Assembly (NCBI RefSeq): GCF_029051685.1
Contig: NZ_JAACFT010000046.1
Span: 1-53,649, forward strand
Length of the DNA stretch: 53,649 nucleotides
Reading direction: 5' to 3'
Source of the DNA: Bradyrhizobium sp. CSA207
GTDB taxonomy: Bacteria > Pseudomonadota > Alphaproteobacteria > Rhizobiales > Xanthobacteraceae
Numbering within the stretch: the stretch's first letter is position 1; the number at the start of each line of letters is the position of its first letter. The notes beneath the pieces are model-generated. The model worked only from the letters and a program-made list of their open reading frames with translations, was not told the origin of the DNA and did no database searches. The translations under genes were made by a program, and so were the position numbers. Positions 10,310 through 18,406 of the stretch are shown in pieces.

Positions 10310-11599
10310 CTACGCAGCCTGCCTGTCAATGTATATCAAGCCTGCTCGTCGAAGCGCGTCGTCTGAACCTGAACCCCAAAACTTTATTATTTCGAACTCT
10401 CTTCGCGCCCGAGCGCCCGTGTACATACTCAGATCAAGCATATAAGCGTCAAACGCTCTACCGACCCGGCCGCGGTCTCGAACAGTTACGCGGAGCTTGG
10501 CGCGATGAAGATATTTTAGATCGACGAGTTCATTGATCGTTTCGGTCTCAGGTGTCGTCAGGTCTTTCTCGACTAAAATGCAGTTTGCATTTTTTTCTAT
10601 GCAAAAATCGACAATCTTGCGGAAGACCGACTGTAAACGATCGCGGTCCTCAGTCGTGCCCGTATCCCTCGTGAAATCCTCTTCTTTGAAAGCTCCCTGT
10701 TGACCCGCCGCACGGTTGACATCTTCGACGCCGACTTTCGGACCCCGTGCGTCTTTGCCCCCGAGTAGTCTCTCGCGCGCGACCTGGATCGATTTGCTGA
10801 ATATCGTAAGGAAGTCGCGGGCAACGCCGCCGCTCGCCAATACCAACCGATCACGCGCTCCGTCTGCCATCATGTCTGATAGCGAGACGGACGCCTCAGT
10901 CGCGAACTGACCGAGGACCTTCAGCAAGAAGGCCTTCGTCACCTCATATCTCTCAAGGGTGACATCGAGATCGACCTCATCTGCATCGTCGCCCAGCTTC
11001 ATACCTAGCGGTGGTTGACCATGCACATACCATCGCGAGCGGTGCCTAATCGTCCCAACCTTGAGCCAGAGGTTGGTCCCCTTGGCAATTCTGTGAAAAT
11101 AGTCGACGACATTGGCTTGGTCTTCCAAGCGTAGGTGATACAGATCGTCGAGAAGCAGATAGGATGGGCCGCCCGCAAGCGCCGAAAGCCTCACGAAGAG
11201 CTGCTGATAGTTCATTATGTTCCGGTGAAGTACTTCAATCTTTCTGGAGGAATACTCGCTCTGCACCTCCGATCGGGTCCTGTCGCTTTGCGAAGTTGAG
11301 AGTTCCGATCCTACATACGGCAGCTTTCCGGAGACGCTGCCTTTCACTTCATCTGAGCTTTCAGCTCCTGCTGTAGCTTTGAACTTCATTTCCTCCGCAG
11401 CATGCAGCAGTATTTCGAGCCCTTTGATCACCTTGCCGAATTCGGCCGACAACGCTTTTGTTTCGATCCGGTTGAACCCGGGCCGGTTTGGAACGGAGCC
11501 AAATAGCTTCTTCCAAAAGCTTGTCTTAGTTGAAGGGTTTGTCGCAGCAGTATCGAGCCAAGACTGAAACTCGGAAAAGCTCTTTATCAAGACACTCAA
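10310..11599 (-). CDS. AAA ATPase-like protein without a visible P-loop
   Basis: About 429 residues if begun at the TTG at 11599; the start is uncertain because the frame is open further upstream, through the preceding gene. A hydrophobic strand ending in two acids (SYLLLDDLYHL) looks like a Walker B. It is followed by KVGTIRHRSRWY, a sensor-1 type strand, and GGVARDFLTIFSKS, which resembles the sensor-2 helix of ORC/Cdc6-like AAA ATPases. No GxxxxGK[ST] Walker A motif is present upstream in any sensible position, so the gene may have lost its N-terminus or be a degenerate ATPase. The C-terminal ~130 residues (after FTRDTGTTEDRD) could be a winged-helix or restriction-like domain. It overlaps the upstream gene by about 70 bases, which suggests coupling or a frameshift that split one gene. 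Confidence 0.62.
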   Translation of the reverse strand: MSVLIKSFSEFQSWLDTAATNPSTKTSFWKKLFGSVPNRPGFNRIETKALSAEFGKVIKGLEILLHAAEEMKFKATAGAESSDEVKGSVSGKLPYVGSELSTSQSDRTRSEVQSEYSSRKIEVLHRNIMNYQQLFVRLSALAGGPSYLLLDDLYHLRLEDQANVVDYFHRIAKGTNLWLKVGTIRHRSRWYVHGQPPLGMKLGDDADEVDLDVTLERYEVTKAFLLKVLGQFATEASVSLSDMMADGARDRLVLASGGVARDFLTIFSKSIQVARERLLGGKDARGPKVGVEDVNRAAGQQGAFKEEDFTRDTGTTEDRDRLQSVFRKIVDFCIEKNANCILVEKDLTTPETETINELVDLKYLHRAKLRVTVRDRGRVGRAFDAYMLDLSMYTGARARREFEIIKFWGSGSDDALRRAGLIYIDRQAA

Positions 11600-12089
11600 C
11601 AGGACGTCCGGATACCCGTGAGAACGTGACCGACACGTCTTCGATGCGCAGCTTTTTGCTTGCCTTAACGTCCCACTCCCAACCTCCTGATCGAAAGGGG
11701 ACGGGCCCGACCGTGGCTGTGATGGTGCAGTTCGAGTAGCAGTCAGCGGCCACCTGCGACCAGAGTTCGTTGTACAGGTCACTATCCAAGAAGAATCGTC
11801 CGTTGACCATGGCCTCCATTGGACCGTAGTCGTATCCGCCCCGTTGCCTTTCGATAAAGACGAACGACCCGATGCCATCCTCCAGTAGGGGAGGCTCACC
11901 CTCCGTGACGCTGAGGTGGATAGTTAGGCCGTCGAGTTTTGCGTCCGTGTTGAGGAGTTCGAAGTCCGAGCACCTAAGAACGCGGGTCGCCACTTGTAAC
12001 CCACGACCCTTGTTGCGGCGCTCGTGCTCGGCTCTGAGCGATTGACGCCACTCGTAGGGCTCCAAGTTTAAGGAAATGTTCTGTATCAT
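11526..12089 (-). CDS. Hypothetical protein upstream of the ATPase-like gene
   Basis: A 187-residue protein I do not recognise. It appears rich in beta strands: repeated short hydrophobic/charged alternations (GLTIHLSVTEGEPPLLED, SFVFIERQRGG, CTITATVGPVPFRSGGWEWDV, IEDVSVTFSRV). The ATG at 12089 has a G-rich stretch upstream. Its 3' end overlaps the ATPase-like gene by about 70 bases, so the two are read as one transcript and probably act together. The last ~20 residues, within the overlap, are less regular than the rest, which would be the case if a frameshift had separated one longer protein into two. Confidence 0.6.
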   Translation of the reverse strand: MIQNISLNLEPYEWRQSLRAEHERRNKGRGLQVATRVLRCSDFELLNTDAKLDGLTIHLSVTEGEPPLLEDGIGSFVFIERQRGGYDYGPMEAMVNGRFFLDSDLYNELWSQVAADCYSNCTITATVGPVPFRSGGWEWDVKASKKLRIEDVSVTFSRVSGRPVECLDKELFRVSVLARYCCDKPFN

Positions 12090-12238
12090 GTGACTGCCCC
12101 GCCCCTTGAATATCTAGCGATAGGTTGCGGCTCCAGCGATTGAAGACAAGGCACTACCGAGGTTCTTCCTCAAGGGAGCAAGGTGGAGGGTCAAACCGCT
12201 CTATCCCCCGTGCGCCGCTTTCGCCAGCACCATGAAGA

Positions 12239-12568
12239 CTAGCGACACCCGAAGGTGCATGTGACGTTGACGTTCACTTCCTGCGGCGGCGGATTGATAC
12301 TCTGGAGCGACCGGCTCATTTCCATTAGTCCCTCGGAGACCCGCCGGGAGCGCTCCGCCTTCTGCTGATCCTCGACGGCCGCTTGCTGGCGATAGTAAAG
12401 AAGGTTTTTGCGACACTGTGTATAGGCGTCAGCCCCCTTGCCGGTCGCCAACTGTCTGCATGAAGCGTCGTCCTGAGCCTCCATCTTGGCTGCTCTAACG
12501 CCAGCATCCTCGCTGCTTACGCAACCGGACAGCAAGACCAGCCCCACAGCCAACACGACAATGCGCAT
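12239..12568 (-). CDS. Small lipoprotein
   Basis: A 109-residue predicted lipoprotein. The signal sequence is MRIVVLAVGLVLLSGC, with the lipobox LSGC placing the lipidated Cys at residue 16. The mature part contains two further Cys and a helical charged stretch (YYRQQAAVEDQQKAERSRR) ending in a short VNVNVTCTFGC tail. It would be anchored in a membrane facing the periplasm. Proteins of this kind are common in Bradyrhizobium; function unknown. It is separate from the upstream hypothetical pair by about 150 bases. Confidence 0.72.
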   Translation of the reverse strand: MRIVVLAVGLVLLSGCVSSEDAGVRAAKMEAQDDASCRQLATGKGADAYTQCRKNLLYYRQQAAVEDQQKAERSRRVSEGLMEMSRSLQSINPPPQEVNVNVTCTFGCR

Positions 12569-12769
12569 TTCAGATGATTCCCCAACCTATGCCCTCGCTG
12601 AGGAGTAGTTGGCCAAGCCCACGGCTGGCAAGTTGAGATAAGGTTTCTCCTCAAGGAACACCCGCATTGGTGAATGGGCGCGCCCGCCCCCCACCAGCCA
12701 TGCAAATTTGAATCGCTGGGATTCCGAAGTGTGCGTGGTGTCCTCGTGTGGGCCTTGTTACGATTGCGT

Positions 12770-13025
12770 TGAGCTTGGTGAGTGGTTGACCCTCGCCATT
12801 CCTTTGCGCTCGCAGGGCGGCGATACGCATTTCAATCTCCGCCTCCCACTCCCCAAGGCGGGCTTTTGCCTCGTGCTTAGGCGTGTCGGCGGCGAGCTTG
12901 AGGTGAGCTTCGCGCCTGTGGCCGTAGAGGCTTTGGTACTCCTCGCGGACATCTTCAGGATTGCCCTTGCGAGCAAACCACCGGCCATCAGCAGCTCGAT
13001 CTAACGCGACCATTCGCAACGCCAT
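12770..13025 (-). pseudogene. N-terminal remnant of a tyrosine-type integrase
   Basis: The minus-strand frame starting at 13025 reads like the N-terminal SAM-like/DUF6538 part of rhizobial phage integrases (DGRWFARKGNPEDVREEY, then ADTPKHEAKARLGEWEAEIE and RIAALRAQRNGEGQPLTKLNAI). The similarity stops at about residue 85 and the catalytic domain is absent. It lies beside a tRNA-like 3' end and is best read as the leftover of an earlier integration at the same place. Confidence 0.62.
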
Positions 13026-13101
13026 TTGTGCAGCCTTTTGTATTTTAGGCGGCGCAAATACGTCAGATCTATCAGTAAGATGCCGGAGTTGCAGGACAAT
13101 T

Positions 13102-13121
13102 CAACTGTACTGGTACAGTTG
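13102..13121. repeat. Perfect 9-bp inverted repeat at a tRNA-like 3' end
   Basis: CAACTGTAC-N2-GTACAGTTG, a 20-bp palindrome with a 2-base centre. Half of it is the acceptor-plus-CCA end of the tRNA-like fragment described at 13111. Inverted repeats of this kind can serve as the core where a tyrosine integrase cuts; an intact integrase starts 185 bases downstream. Confidence 0.6.
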
Positions 13122-13150
13122 GGTGGGCTCGAACCACCGACCTCCTGTTC
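13111..13150 (-). other. tRNA-like 3' end (likely attachment-site remnant)
   Basis: On the minus strand this reads as a T-arm (stem GGTGG/CCACC, loop TTCGAGC) followed by 7 acceptor bases CAACTGT, a discriminator A, and CCA. No matching 5' half with an ACAGTTG-like acceptor strand is present, so it is not a working tRNA gene. Such 3' ends are left by integrases that use tRNA genes as targets. The tRNA identity could not be decided, because the anticodon arm does not fold. Confidence 0.5.
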
Positions 13151-13305
13151 CACAGACACCGCGACGACTTCGCCGGTAGTACGCCAATCCCGCCTTTCGT
13201 ACGAAAATCACAGTATTATCAACGAACAAGCCCGCCGCCTCCCGCCTTACCTGCGCTGCAATTGGCGCTATGGTGGTAGCTATGTGGTAGCTACAGAGGT
13301 GATCG

Positions 13306-14529
13306 ATGGCTGTCTCAAATATAACGATCCGCGCAGTGCGAGCACTGAAGCCGGGCGAGACTATTTGGGACGCAGACCACCGCGAAGCGGTGCGGGGCTT
13401 TGGCGTTCGGCGTCAACGCGATCAAGCGACCTACGTTCTCAAGTACCGAGTGTTCGGTCGGCAGCGCTTCGTGACCATCGGTCCTCACGGCGCCCCTTGG
13501 ACACCAGAGCTTGCACGCAAGGAGGCCAAGCGGCTTTTGGGCTTGGTTGCGAATGGCAAAGACCCGGCGGACGAGAAAGCCAAGGCGCGCCTGCAGGCGG
13601 CCGACACCCTCCGAGCAATCGCGGATCAATATCTCGCGAACGCCAAACAAAGGCTGAAGCCCCGGACCTATTCGGAGATAGAACGTTACTTGTTGGTCAG
13701 TTGGAACCCCCTGCATCCGGTCTCGGTCTTCCAGATCACTCGCCGCCATATCTCGGCTCGTATCGCTGATTTCGCATCAGTTCATGGAGCGGTCTCAGCA
13801 GCCCGCGCTCGTACAGCCCTGTCCTCAATGTTCAACTGGGCAATACGCGAGGGCCTTGAGATCGCTGCGAACCCGGTTCTCGGCACTAACCGACCCGCGC
13901 AGCCGGGAAGCCGCGAACGGGTCCTCACGGAGACGGAGCTATCAGCCATCTGGCACGCCTGTGGCGATGACGATTACGGACGCATTGTGCGTTTGTTGCT
14001 GCTCACAGCACAACGCCGTGACGAAGTGGGCAGCATGCAATGGGCCGAACTTGACACCTTTTCGGGGTTCTGGACGCTGCCAAGCGCCCGAACCAAGAAC
14101 CGTCGCGAGCATTCTCTACCATTGGTTCCCGCCGCCTTAGCCGTACTACCGCACCGCCGAAACGGCCGAGACTTCCTTTTTGGTGACGGGCCCCGACGTA
14201 GCGGTGACCCGCATCGTGGTTTCTCGGGCTGGTCCAAGTCAAAGACGGCAATTGATGCACGGATCGCGGAAGCCCTGGGCGAACCCCTGCCCCACTGGAC
14301 AGTTCACGATCTTCGGAGATCGGCGTCCACGCTGATGGCCGATCGGCTTGGCGTGTTGCCACACATCGTGGAGGCTATCCTAAACCACGTCAGCGGCCAT
14401 CGGGCTGGCGTTGCCGGGGTATATAACCGCGCTCGGTATGCAACCGAGATGCGCGAGGCACTTCAGCGCTGGGCACAGCACGTTGCAGCCCTGCCAGCGC
14501 AAACGCGGGGAAAGGTTGCAGCGTGGTAG
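13306..14529 (+). CDS. Tyrosine-type site-specific integrase (P4 family)
   Basis: A full-length 407-residue integrase of the P4/DUF4102 type, which integrates and excises genomic islands by strand exchange at a tRNA-type site. The N-terminal DUF4102-like arm-binding region is visible (AVRGFGVRRQRDQATYVLKYRVFGRQRF, broken by a few residues), then a core-binding region, then the catalytic domain. The catalytic set can be read in order: Arg in LLLLTAQRRDEV, His-x-x-Arg in HDLRRS, His in ILNHVSGH and the Tyr nucleophile in VYNRARY. The ATG at 13306 lies close to the tRNA-like end and the palindrome at 13102, matching the usual att-int order. It looks intact. Confidence 0.92.
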   Translation: MAVSNITIRAVRALKPGETIWDADHREAVRGFGVRRQRDQATYVLKYRVFGRQRFVTIGPHGAPWTPELARKEAKRLLGLVANGKDPADEKAKARLQAADTLRAIADQYLANAKQRLKPRTYSEIERYLLVSWNPLHPVSVFQITRRHISARIADFASVHGAVSAARARTALSSMFNWAIREGLEIAANPVLGTNRPAQPGSRERVLTETELSAIWHACGDDDYGRIVRLLLLTAQRRDEVGSMQWAELDTFSGFWTLPSARTKNRREHSLPLVPAALAVLPHRRNGRDFLFGDGPRRSGDPHRGFSGWSKSKTAIDARIAEALGEPLPHWTVHDLRRSASTLMADRLGVLPHIVEAILNHVSGHRAGVAGVYNRARYATEMREALQRWAQHVAALPAQTRGKVAAW

Positions 14530-14639
14530 CCGGCTCCGGCCCTTCTTTGAGGCAGCTGCCTGACCGTCCGGATCGTGCGGCACCGCCCTTGAGGTGTCGC
14601 CTGCGGCCTCAGCGCAGGCGTTGGGCTTACGTCCCAGCT

Positions 14640-14797
14640 CGGCTCCGCATTCCTCCTACGCAGTTTGGGACACGGCCGTGCTGGTTTTAAATGTGCTGGC
14701 CTTCCTCATCATCGGGCTGGAACTCGGGCCGATCATTGCCGCCAGGAGCAGACATGGCGTGACGGGCCGCTTTGCGCCACTAGCGATCGTTCAATAG
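14640..14797 (+). pseudogene. Fragment of a Na+/H+ antiporter gene
   Basis: A short frame reading SYAVWDTAVLVLNVLAFLI followed by IGLELGPI, which is a membrane-helix block typical of CPA1/NhaP-type sodium:proton antiporters. Only about 35 residues match and both flanks are unrelated, so this is a broken piece. Confidence 0.5.
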
Positions 14798-14997
14798 CGC
14801 AGTCCTCCGCGACCATCCCGAATTGCGGGATCATATCGCTAGTCAGTTTTCGTACAGGAATGTGTTGGACGAAATATCGGCGAGGGGAGGTCGATCATAT
14901 CAAGCGGCCATCATCGGCGCGAACGCTGAGCGAATTGATTGATCGATCTGGGAAGACGACTGTTTCCAACGATTTTGAATGCCGAGCACGGTGCTTT

Positions 14998-15250
14998 CTA
15001 AACGACGCCAGCCGGCAAAGTCGACGTCGCTTTCTGCGCCGCCGCACATCCGGGAGAGCTGGACACGACTAGGTAATCGACCTTTTCCGCCAAAACCTGC
15101 GCGATCAGTTGGGGCATGCGACCCATGTTGCCTTCGGCTGTCCGGAAGACGACGGCCATCGTGCCACCGTCCTTGTAGCCCGCATCCGACAGCCCATCGA
15201 AAAACGCTTGGTTGGTCACCGCCATCTTCGGGTAACCTTGTGCACTAGGC
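14998..15250 (-). pseudogene. Fragment of an ABC transporter substrate-binding protein
   Basis: The minus-strand frame has AFFDGLSDAGYKDG and then GRMPQLIAQVLAEKVDYLVV and AAAQKATSTLP, a run found near the N-terminus of ABC_sub_bind (TrpX-like) periplasmic proteins common in Bradyrhizobium. The signal peptide and the whole C-terminal two thirds are missing. Its upstream end abuts the 3' end of the secreted protein gene at 15245. Confidence 0.6.
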
Positions 15251-15853
15251 CAACGGAACAGATGGACAAGCTGCTGCCCGGGCAATTTCGAATCCCTGAC
15301 CCGTGCTAACCGCGCGGAACGAGCAAGGGGCGTAAGGATTCGTCCCGGCAGGAGCGAATTCGATGCTGATGTTTAAGGAACGGAGGCCGGCGATTCGGAC
15401 GCTGCGCGGTTGGGCGATCTGTGTGCTGCAGGAAGCCACTTGAACGTCAGTAAGTTTGACCGGCAACAACTTCGGATTTGCAATCTGGAAATCATTGGTG
15501 ATTTGCGCGATCAACCTATTCCTCTGATCCGAGCTCATGTCGATCCGGAACGTACCCGACAGGATCGCGCCTGCGCGACTGGTGACTTCTCCCGAGGCCG
15601 CTTGGACAAAGTAAGATCGGCCAATACCGAAGTGCGTGGCCCTAAAGGTCTTAAGACGTTCGCCGAGCAGGACGTCCATCGCAATCGGAAGGTACCAGAA
15701 CTGAGTCTTGTCCTCTGAATCCTGATAGGCGGTTACACCGAGAATGACGGTGCCGGCACTGGATTTCGGCACCGCTCTCGCTGTGGAAGTTTGCAAGCAA
15801 AGCGCCGTAAGAGCGGCAAATACGCAATAATGGAAGCCAGAGTGCCTGCTCAT
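15245..15853 (-). CDS. Putative secreted protein, perhaps 3'-truncated
   Basis: A 202-residue protein with a clear N-terminal signal peptide (HYCVFAALTALCLQ, ending TARA). The ATG at 15853 is preferred because GGGAG lies 8 bases upstream; earlier in-frame starts exist at 15865 and 15919. The mature part is beta-rich with two Cys near residues ~155 and ~187, suggesting a disulfide in the periplasm. I do not recognise the family. The gene ends where an unrelated substrate-binding-protein fragment begins, so its last residues may be foreign sequence. Function unknown. Confidence 0.55.
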   Translation of the reverse strand: MSRHSGFHYCVFAALTALCLQTSTARAVPKSSAGTVILGVTAYQDSEDKTQFWYLPIAMDVLLGERLKTFRATHFGIGRSYFVQAASGEVTSRAGAILSGTFRIDMSSDQRNRLIAQITNDFQIANPKLLPVKLTDVQVASCSTQIAQPRSVRIAGLRSLNISIEFAPAGTNPYAPCSFRAVSTGQGFEIARAAACPSVPLA

Positions 15854-15921
15854 GTTTTCTCCCATGAAAAGATTTGCTTCAAGCAACTGAAAGAATGTCA
15901 CAAGGTAAGCACAACTCAAAG

Positions 15922-16819
15922 TTAATTTCTACCTGTGCATGTGATGCGTGAGCGCATCACCCTGCAAGAAGTGCAGCAGCGGTGACAACCGCGGGGCCTG
16001 ATCCGCGGTAGATCCTTTGTGTGGATCGGAAAGATGCGATCGCCGACCTGTGACAAGGTGACGATTCGGTCGTCATGCCAACGGCCCACGTTATCTCTTC
16101 GGTTTTGCGCGGCCGCAAGATGCAGCCGTTCGGTTGTCTGGCGTGTGATTTCGATCGTGTCCATCTAGGCAGACGACATGAAAATATCGTCTTTCTCCTC
16201 GGAGGTGACACCTGAGTTGATGAGGAGTCGCTCGAATTCGATCTTGGCGAACTTCTTGCCGTGAACATGCGCGCTAGAGTCAGCCATTGCGCCTACCAGA
16301 CGCCCGCGCTCCTGCTCCAGCGCATTTGGAATTGCCATCAGTAAGATTCTGTATTGGCGGTCAATTTTCATCGCCTCCGCAATTGGTACGAAGATGCAGG
16401 CGCTGTTCGCGAGCTAGCCGTTCGGTAAGAACTGCCGCGCCTTCCCGGGCAAGGATCTCTGGCACATGCGTTCGCTCCTGGCGCGGGTGCTGCAGCTTCT
16501 GGAAAGTCGATCATTCCGATATCTTCGAACGCACGCATCTGATTGCTGCCGGCTAGACCGACATGCGCAAGGGCATGCAGGGCTTGTCATTGTTGGTGCA
16601 GGAAGCCTTGGTGGCGATCCGTTCGTCGGAGATGTCTTCGTGTTCCGCGGACGCCGCGGTTCGCTGATTGGGGCCTTGTGGCACGATGGCGATCTGCACG
16701 ATACGATCGAGGTCAGCGCAATAGATTTTAGGCTGGTTTGTTCGCTCGGCTTTCGATGTCCGCACAGGTTTGTCTTCCTCGAGCAGAGTGGCCGGACCAA
16801 ATGTCACGCCAGTCATCAT
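15922..16819 (-). other. Chain of short minus-strand frames, probably a decayed operon
   Basis: Four short frames follow one another on the minus strand: 16819-16553 (88 codons, begins MMTGVTFGPATLLEEDK), 16465-16361 (34 codons, GTG start, AREGAAVLTERLAREQR), 16371-16165 (68 codons) and 16164-15922 (80 codons). The second and third overlap by 11 bases, and the fourth starts on the base after the third one's stop, as in a tightly packed operon. Composition of the third (KIEFERLLINSGVTSEEKDD) is protein-like. None is recognised, and at least one stop appears to interrupt the set, so I treat them as remnants rather than four genes. Confidence 0.3.
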
Positions 16820-16999
16820 GCCGCCTCCTTCGCCTGATCGAAGAGATCTTGGACAACATTAGATGGGACTAGCTGTGATGCGGCGATGTGCGGCCGTCCG
16901 CGGCGGCGCGACGCACGAGCTTGGGGACTTCAACCGCGACTTGCCGAGCACAAAAAGAACGCTACGCGCACGCACTCCAGTGCTTGGAAAGCGGCAGAC

Positions 17000-17200
17000 T
17001 CAGAGAAAAGCTATTAGTCTGACCCGTGGATTAGTCTTGGCATTGACACTGAGAACGCGGGCCGTACCGAACGCATCTTCGCGTAAACATTCGGCTGCAC
17101 TCGCTCCAATGTTGTTAACAAGCAGTGCTGTCGTGACACTCGCAAGGAGCCTCACAGCAGCGCTTCGCTTGGTTGTGCCCCGGATCACTAGCCTCCCCGA
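17000..17200 (-). pseudogene. N-terminal fragment of a NodB-like polysaccharide deacetylase
   Basis: The frame reads a signal-peptide-like stretch (RLLASVTTALLVNNIGASA) followed by ECLREDAFGTARVLSV, a sequence typical of the segment just ahead of the NodB domain in rhizobial secreted polysaccharide deacetylases. The family motif TFDDGP that should follow about 30 residues later is absent and the frame closes at 17000. Only the N-terminus is left. Confidence 0.45.
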
Positions 17201-17453
17201 GCATCGTGCAACGGGCCACTGCTCTTGCGACCTTCGCAATAATTGGCTCGTTAAATGCTGCGTCTTCCCGGGCATCGTACTCAGGTGGTTGCAAACTTGC
17301 CCGCCGCGGGGCTTAAATCCGCTGCGCGAGCACGACTTAGGAGGCATTGCCTGGATCGGAAGAGGAACAGATCTCCGCATGAGCGGTCGTTCCGGCAAGC
17401 GCGTGTAGGAACTTGTCTCGTCAGGCGGCAAAGCGTAGCGCTTTCGAGTAGCG

Positions 17454-17619
17454 CGCGTCCTTTCTTCGTGATGGGCCATCCTTCGTTTACGCGCTCAACA
17501 AGGCGCTGAGAAAAGATGTCGAGGTTCGGCACACGAGTGGCCACTCTCTTGGTGCGGTCGGCCTCATCGCGACCGCTCGTCGCCAAAACCGCCTTATCGC
17601 GCCGCTTCAGCTCTGCCAT
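17454..17619 (-). pseudogene. Fragment of a small rhizobial hypothetical protein
   Basis: About 55 codons reading VLATSGRDEADRTKRVATRV and then LDIFSQRLVERVNEGWPITKKGRALLE, which resembles the wing of a winged-helix domain (strand, turn GW, helix). Beyond this the frame loses protein character. I recall similar small proteins in Bradyrhizobium, but no function. Confidence 0.35.
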
Positions 17620-18406
17620 GGGCGCGCGAAACCGTCAGGGTAGCTCACCAAAACCCTCAAAACGATGACCTGGAAGTTAACCTGCGTGACGCCGACCGCC
17701 ACATAATGTGGCGTTTGGCGAAGCGCTTCGAAGCCAACAGCCTTGAGGCGTTCGCGCGTCCTCTCGCCTCTGCTGGCGGCCTCCATCAGTTTTCGACGCG
17801 ATATGTGCGCGCGTGCCGGTATCGTTCGGACAAACGGTCTGGCAGATCTCCGAAAAGCCGGTGGTATCGGCACCCCAGAAAATGTGATCCCCAGCTCAAA
17901 GATATCACAATATGACCGATGCCACCCTTGAATTCAATCGGATTGCCGAGCAGGAATCCAGACAGCCCGGTCGCATCACGCGGGCGCCAGCAGTGCCCTG
18001 CAAGCCGTTCCCTTCTTGATCGTGTCTCTAGCACGTGCTTGCTACGCAGGGGAGTGGCGCTCAAGCTGACAGTTCTGTCCTTGTAACTTGGTTGTCGGCG
18101 CGGTTCGTGTGGGAGATAGGTGCAGTAGGCGAATTCTGCGTTCTGGCGACAGTTTTCGACGGATTTGAGCAGAACCTCATGCGACATTTGCCACAATTCG
18201 GATTGGCAGGAATGATGTCATTTGAGCGAGCATCTTGGAAACGGTTGCCTAGACGGGCGGGCCTCTCACACGCACAGGCACTCTTCTGTTGCCGCTGTGC
18301 GCATCCTATCGTTTGCGGCCCGCTTCTAAGGATTGAGGCTCACGATGCTGACCCGAGGCGTTTGCTTTCACCGAAGCTTAGAGCTGTCGACTCGGGGTGC
18401 GCCTGA

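Larger units (their letters stand above)
16820..18406. other. Region without an intact gene
   Basis: About 1.6 kb with no complete coding sequence. It holds two recognisable minus-strand pieces, listed separately (17000-17200 and 17454-17619), and several frames on both strands that look like chance. No terminator, promoter or repeat was made out. Confidence 0.5.

Noticed and set aside
13102..13200. A piece of tmRNA or a whole tRNA
   Set aside because: The T-arm and CCA are clear, but no 5' acceptor strand or anticodon arm can be paired.
13026..13769. Plus-strand frame with LGGLEPPTSCSTD
   Set aside because: This is the well-known spurious protein produced by reading the opposite strand of a tRNA-like sequence, then the N-terminus of the integrase in a wrong frame.
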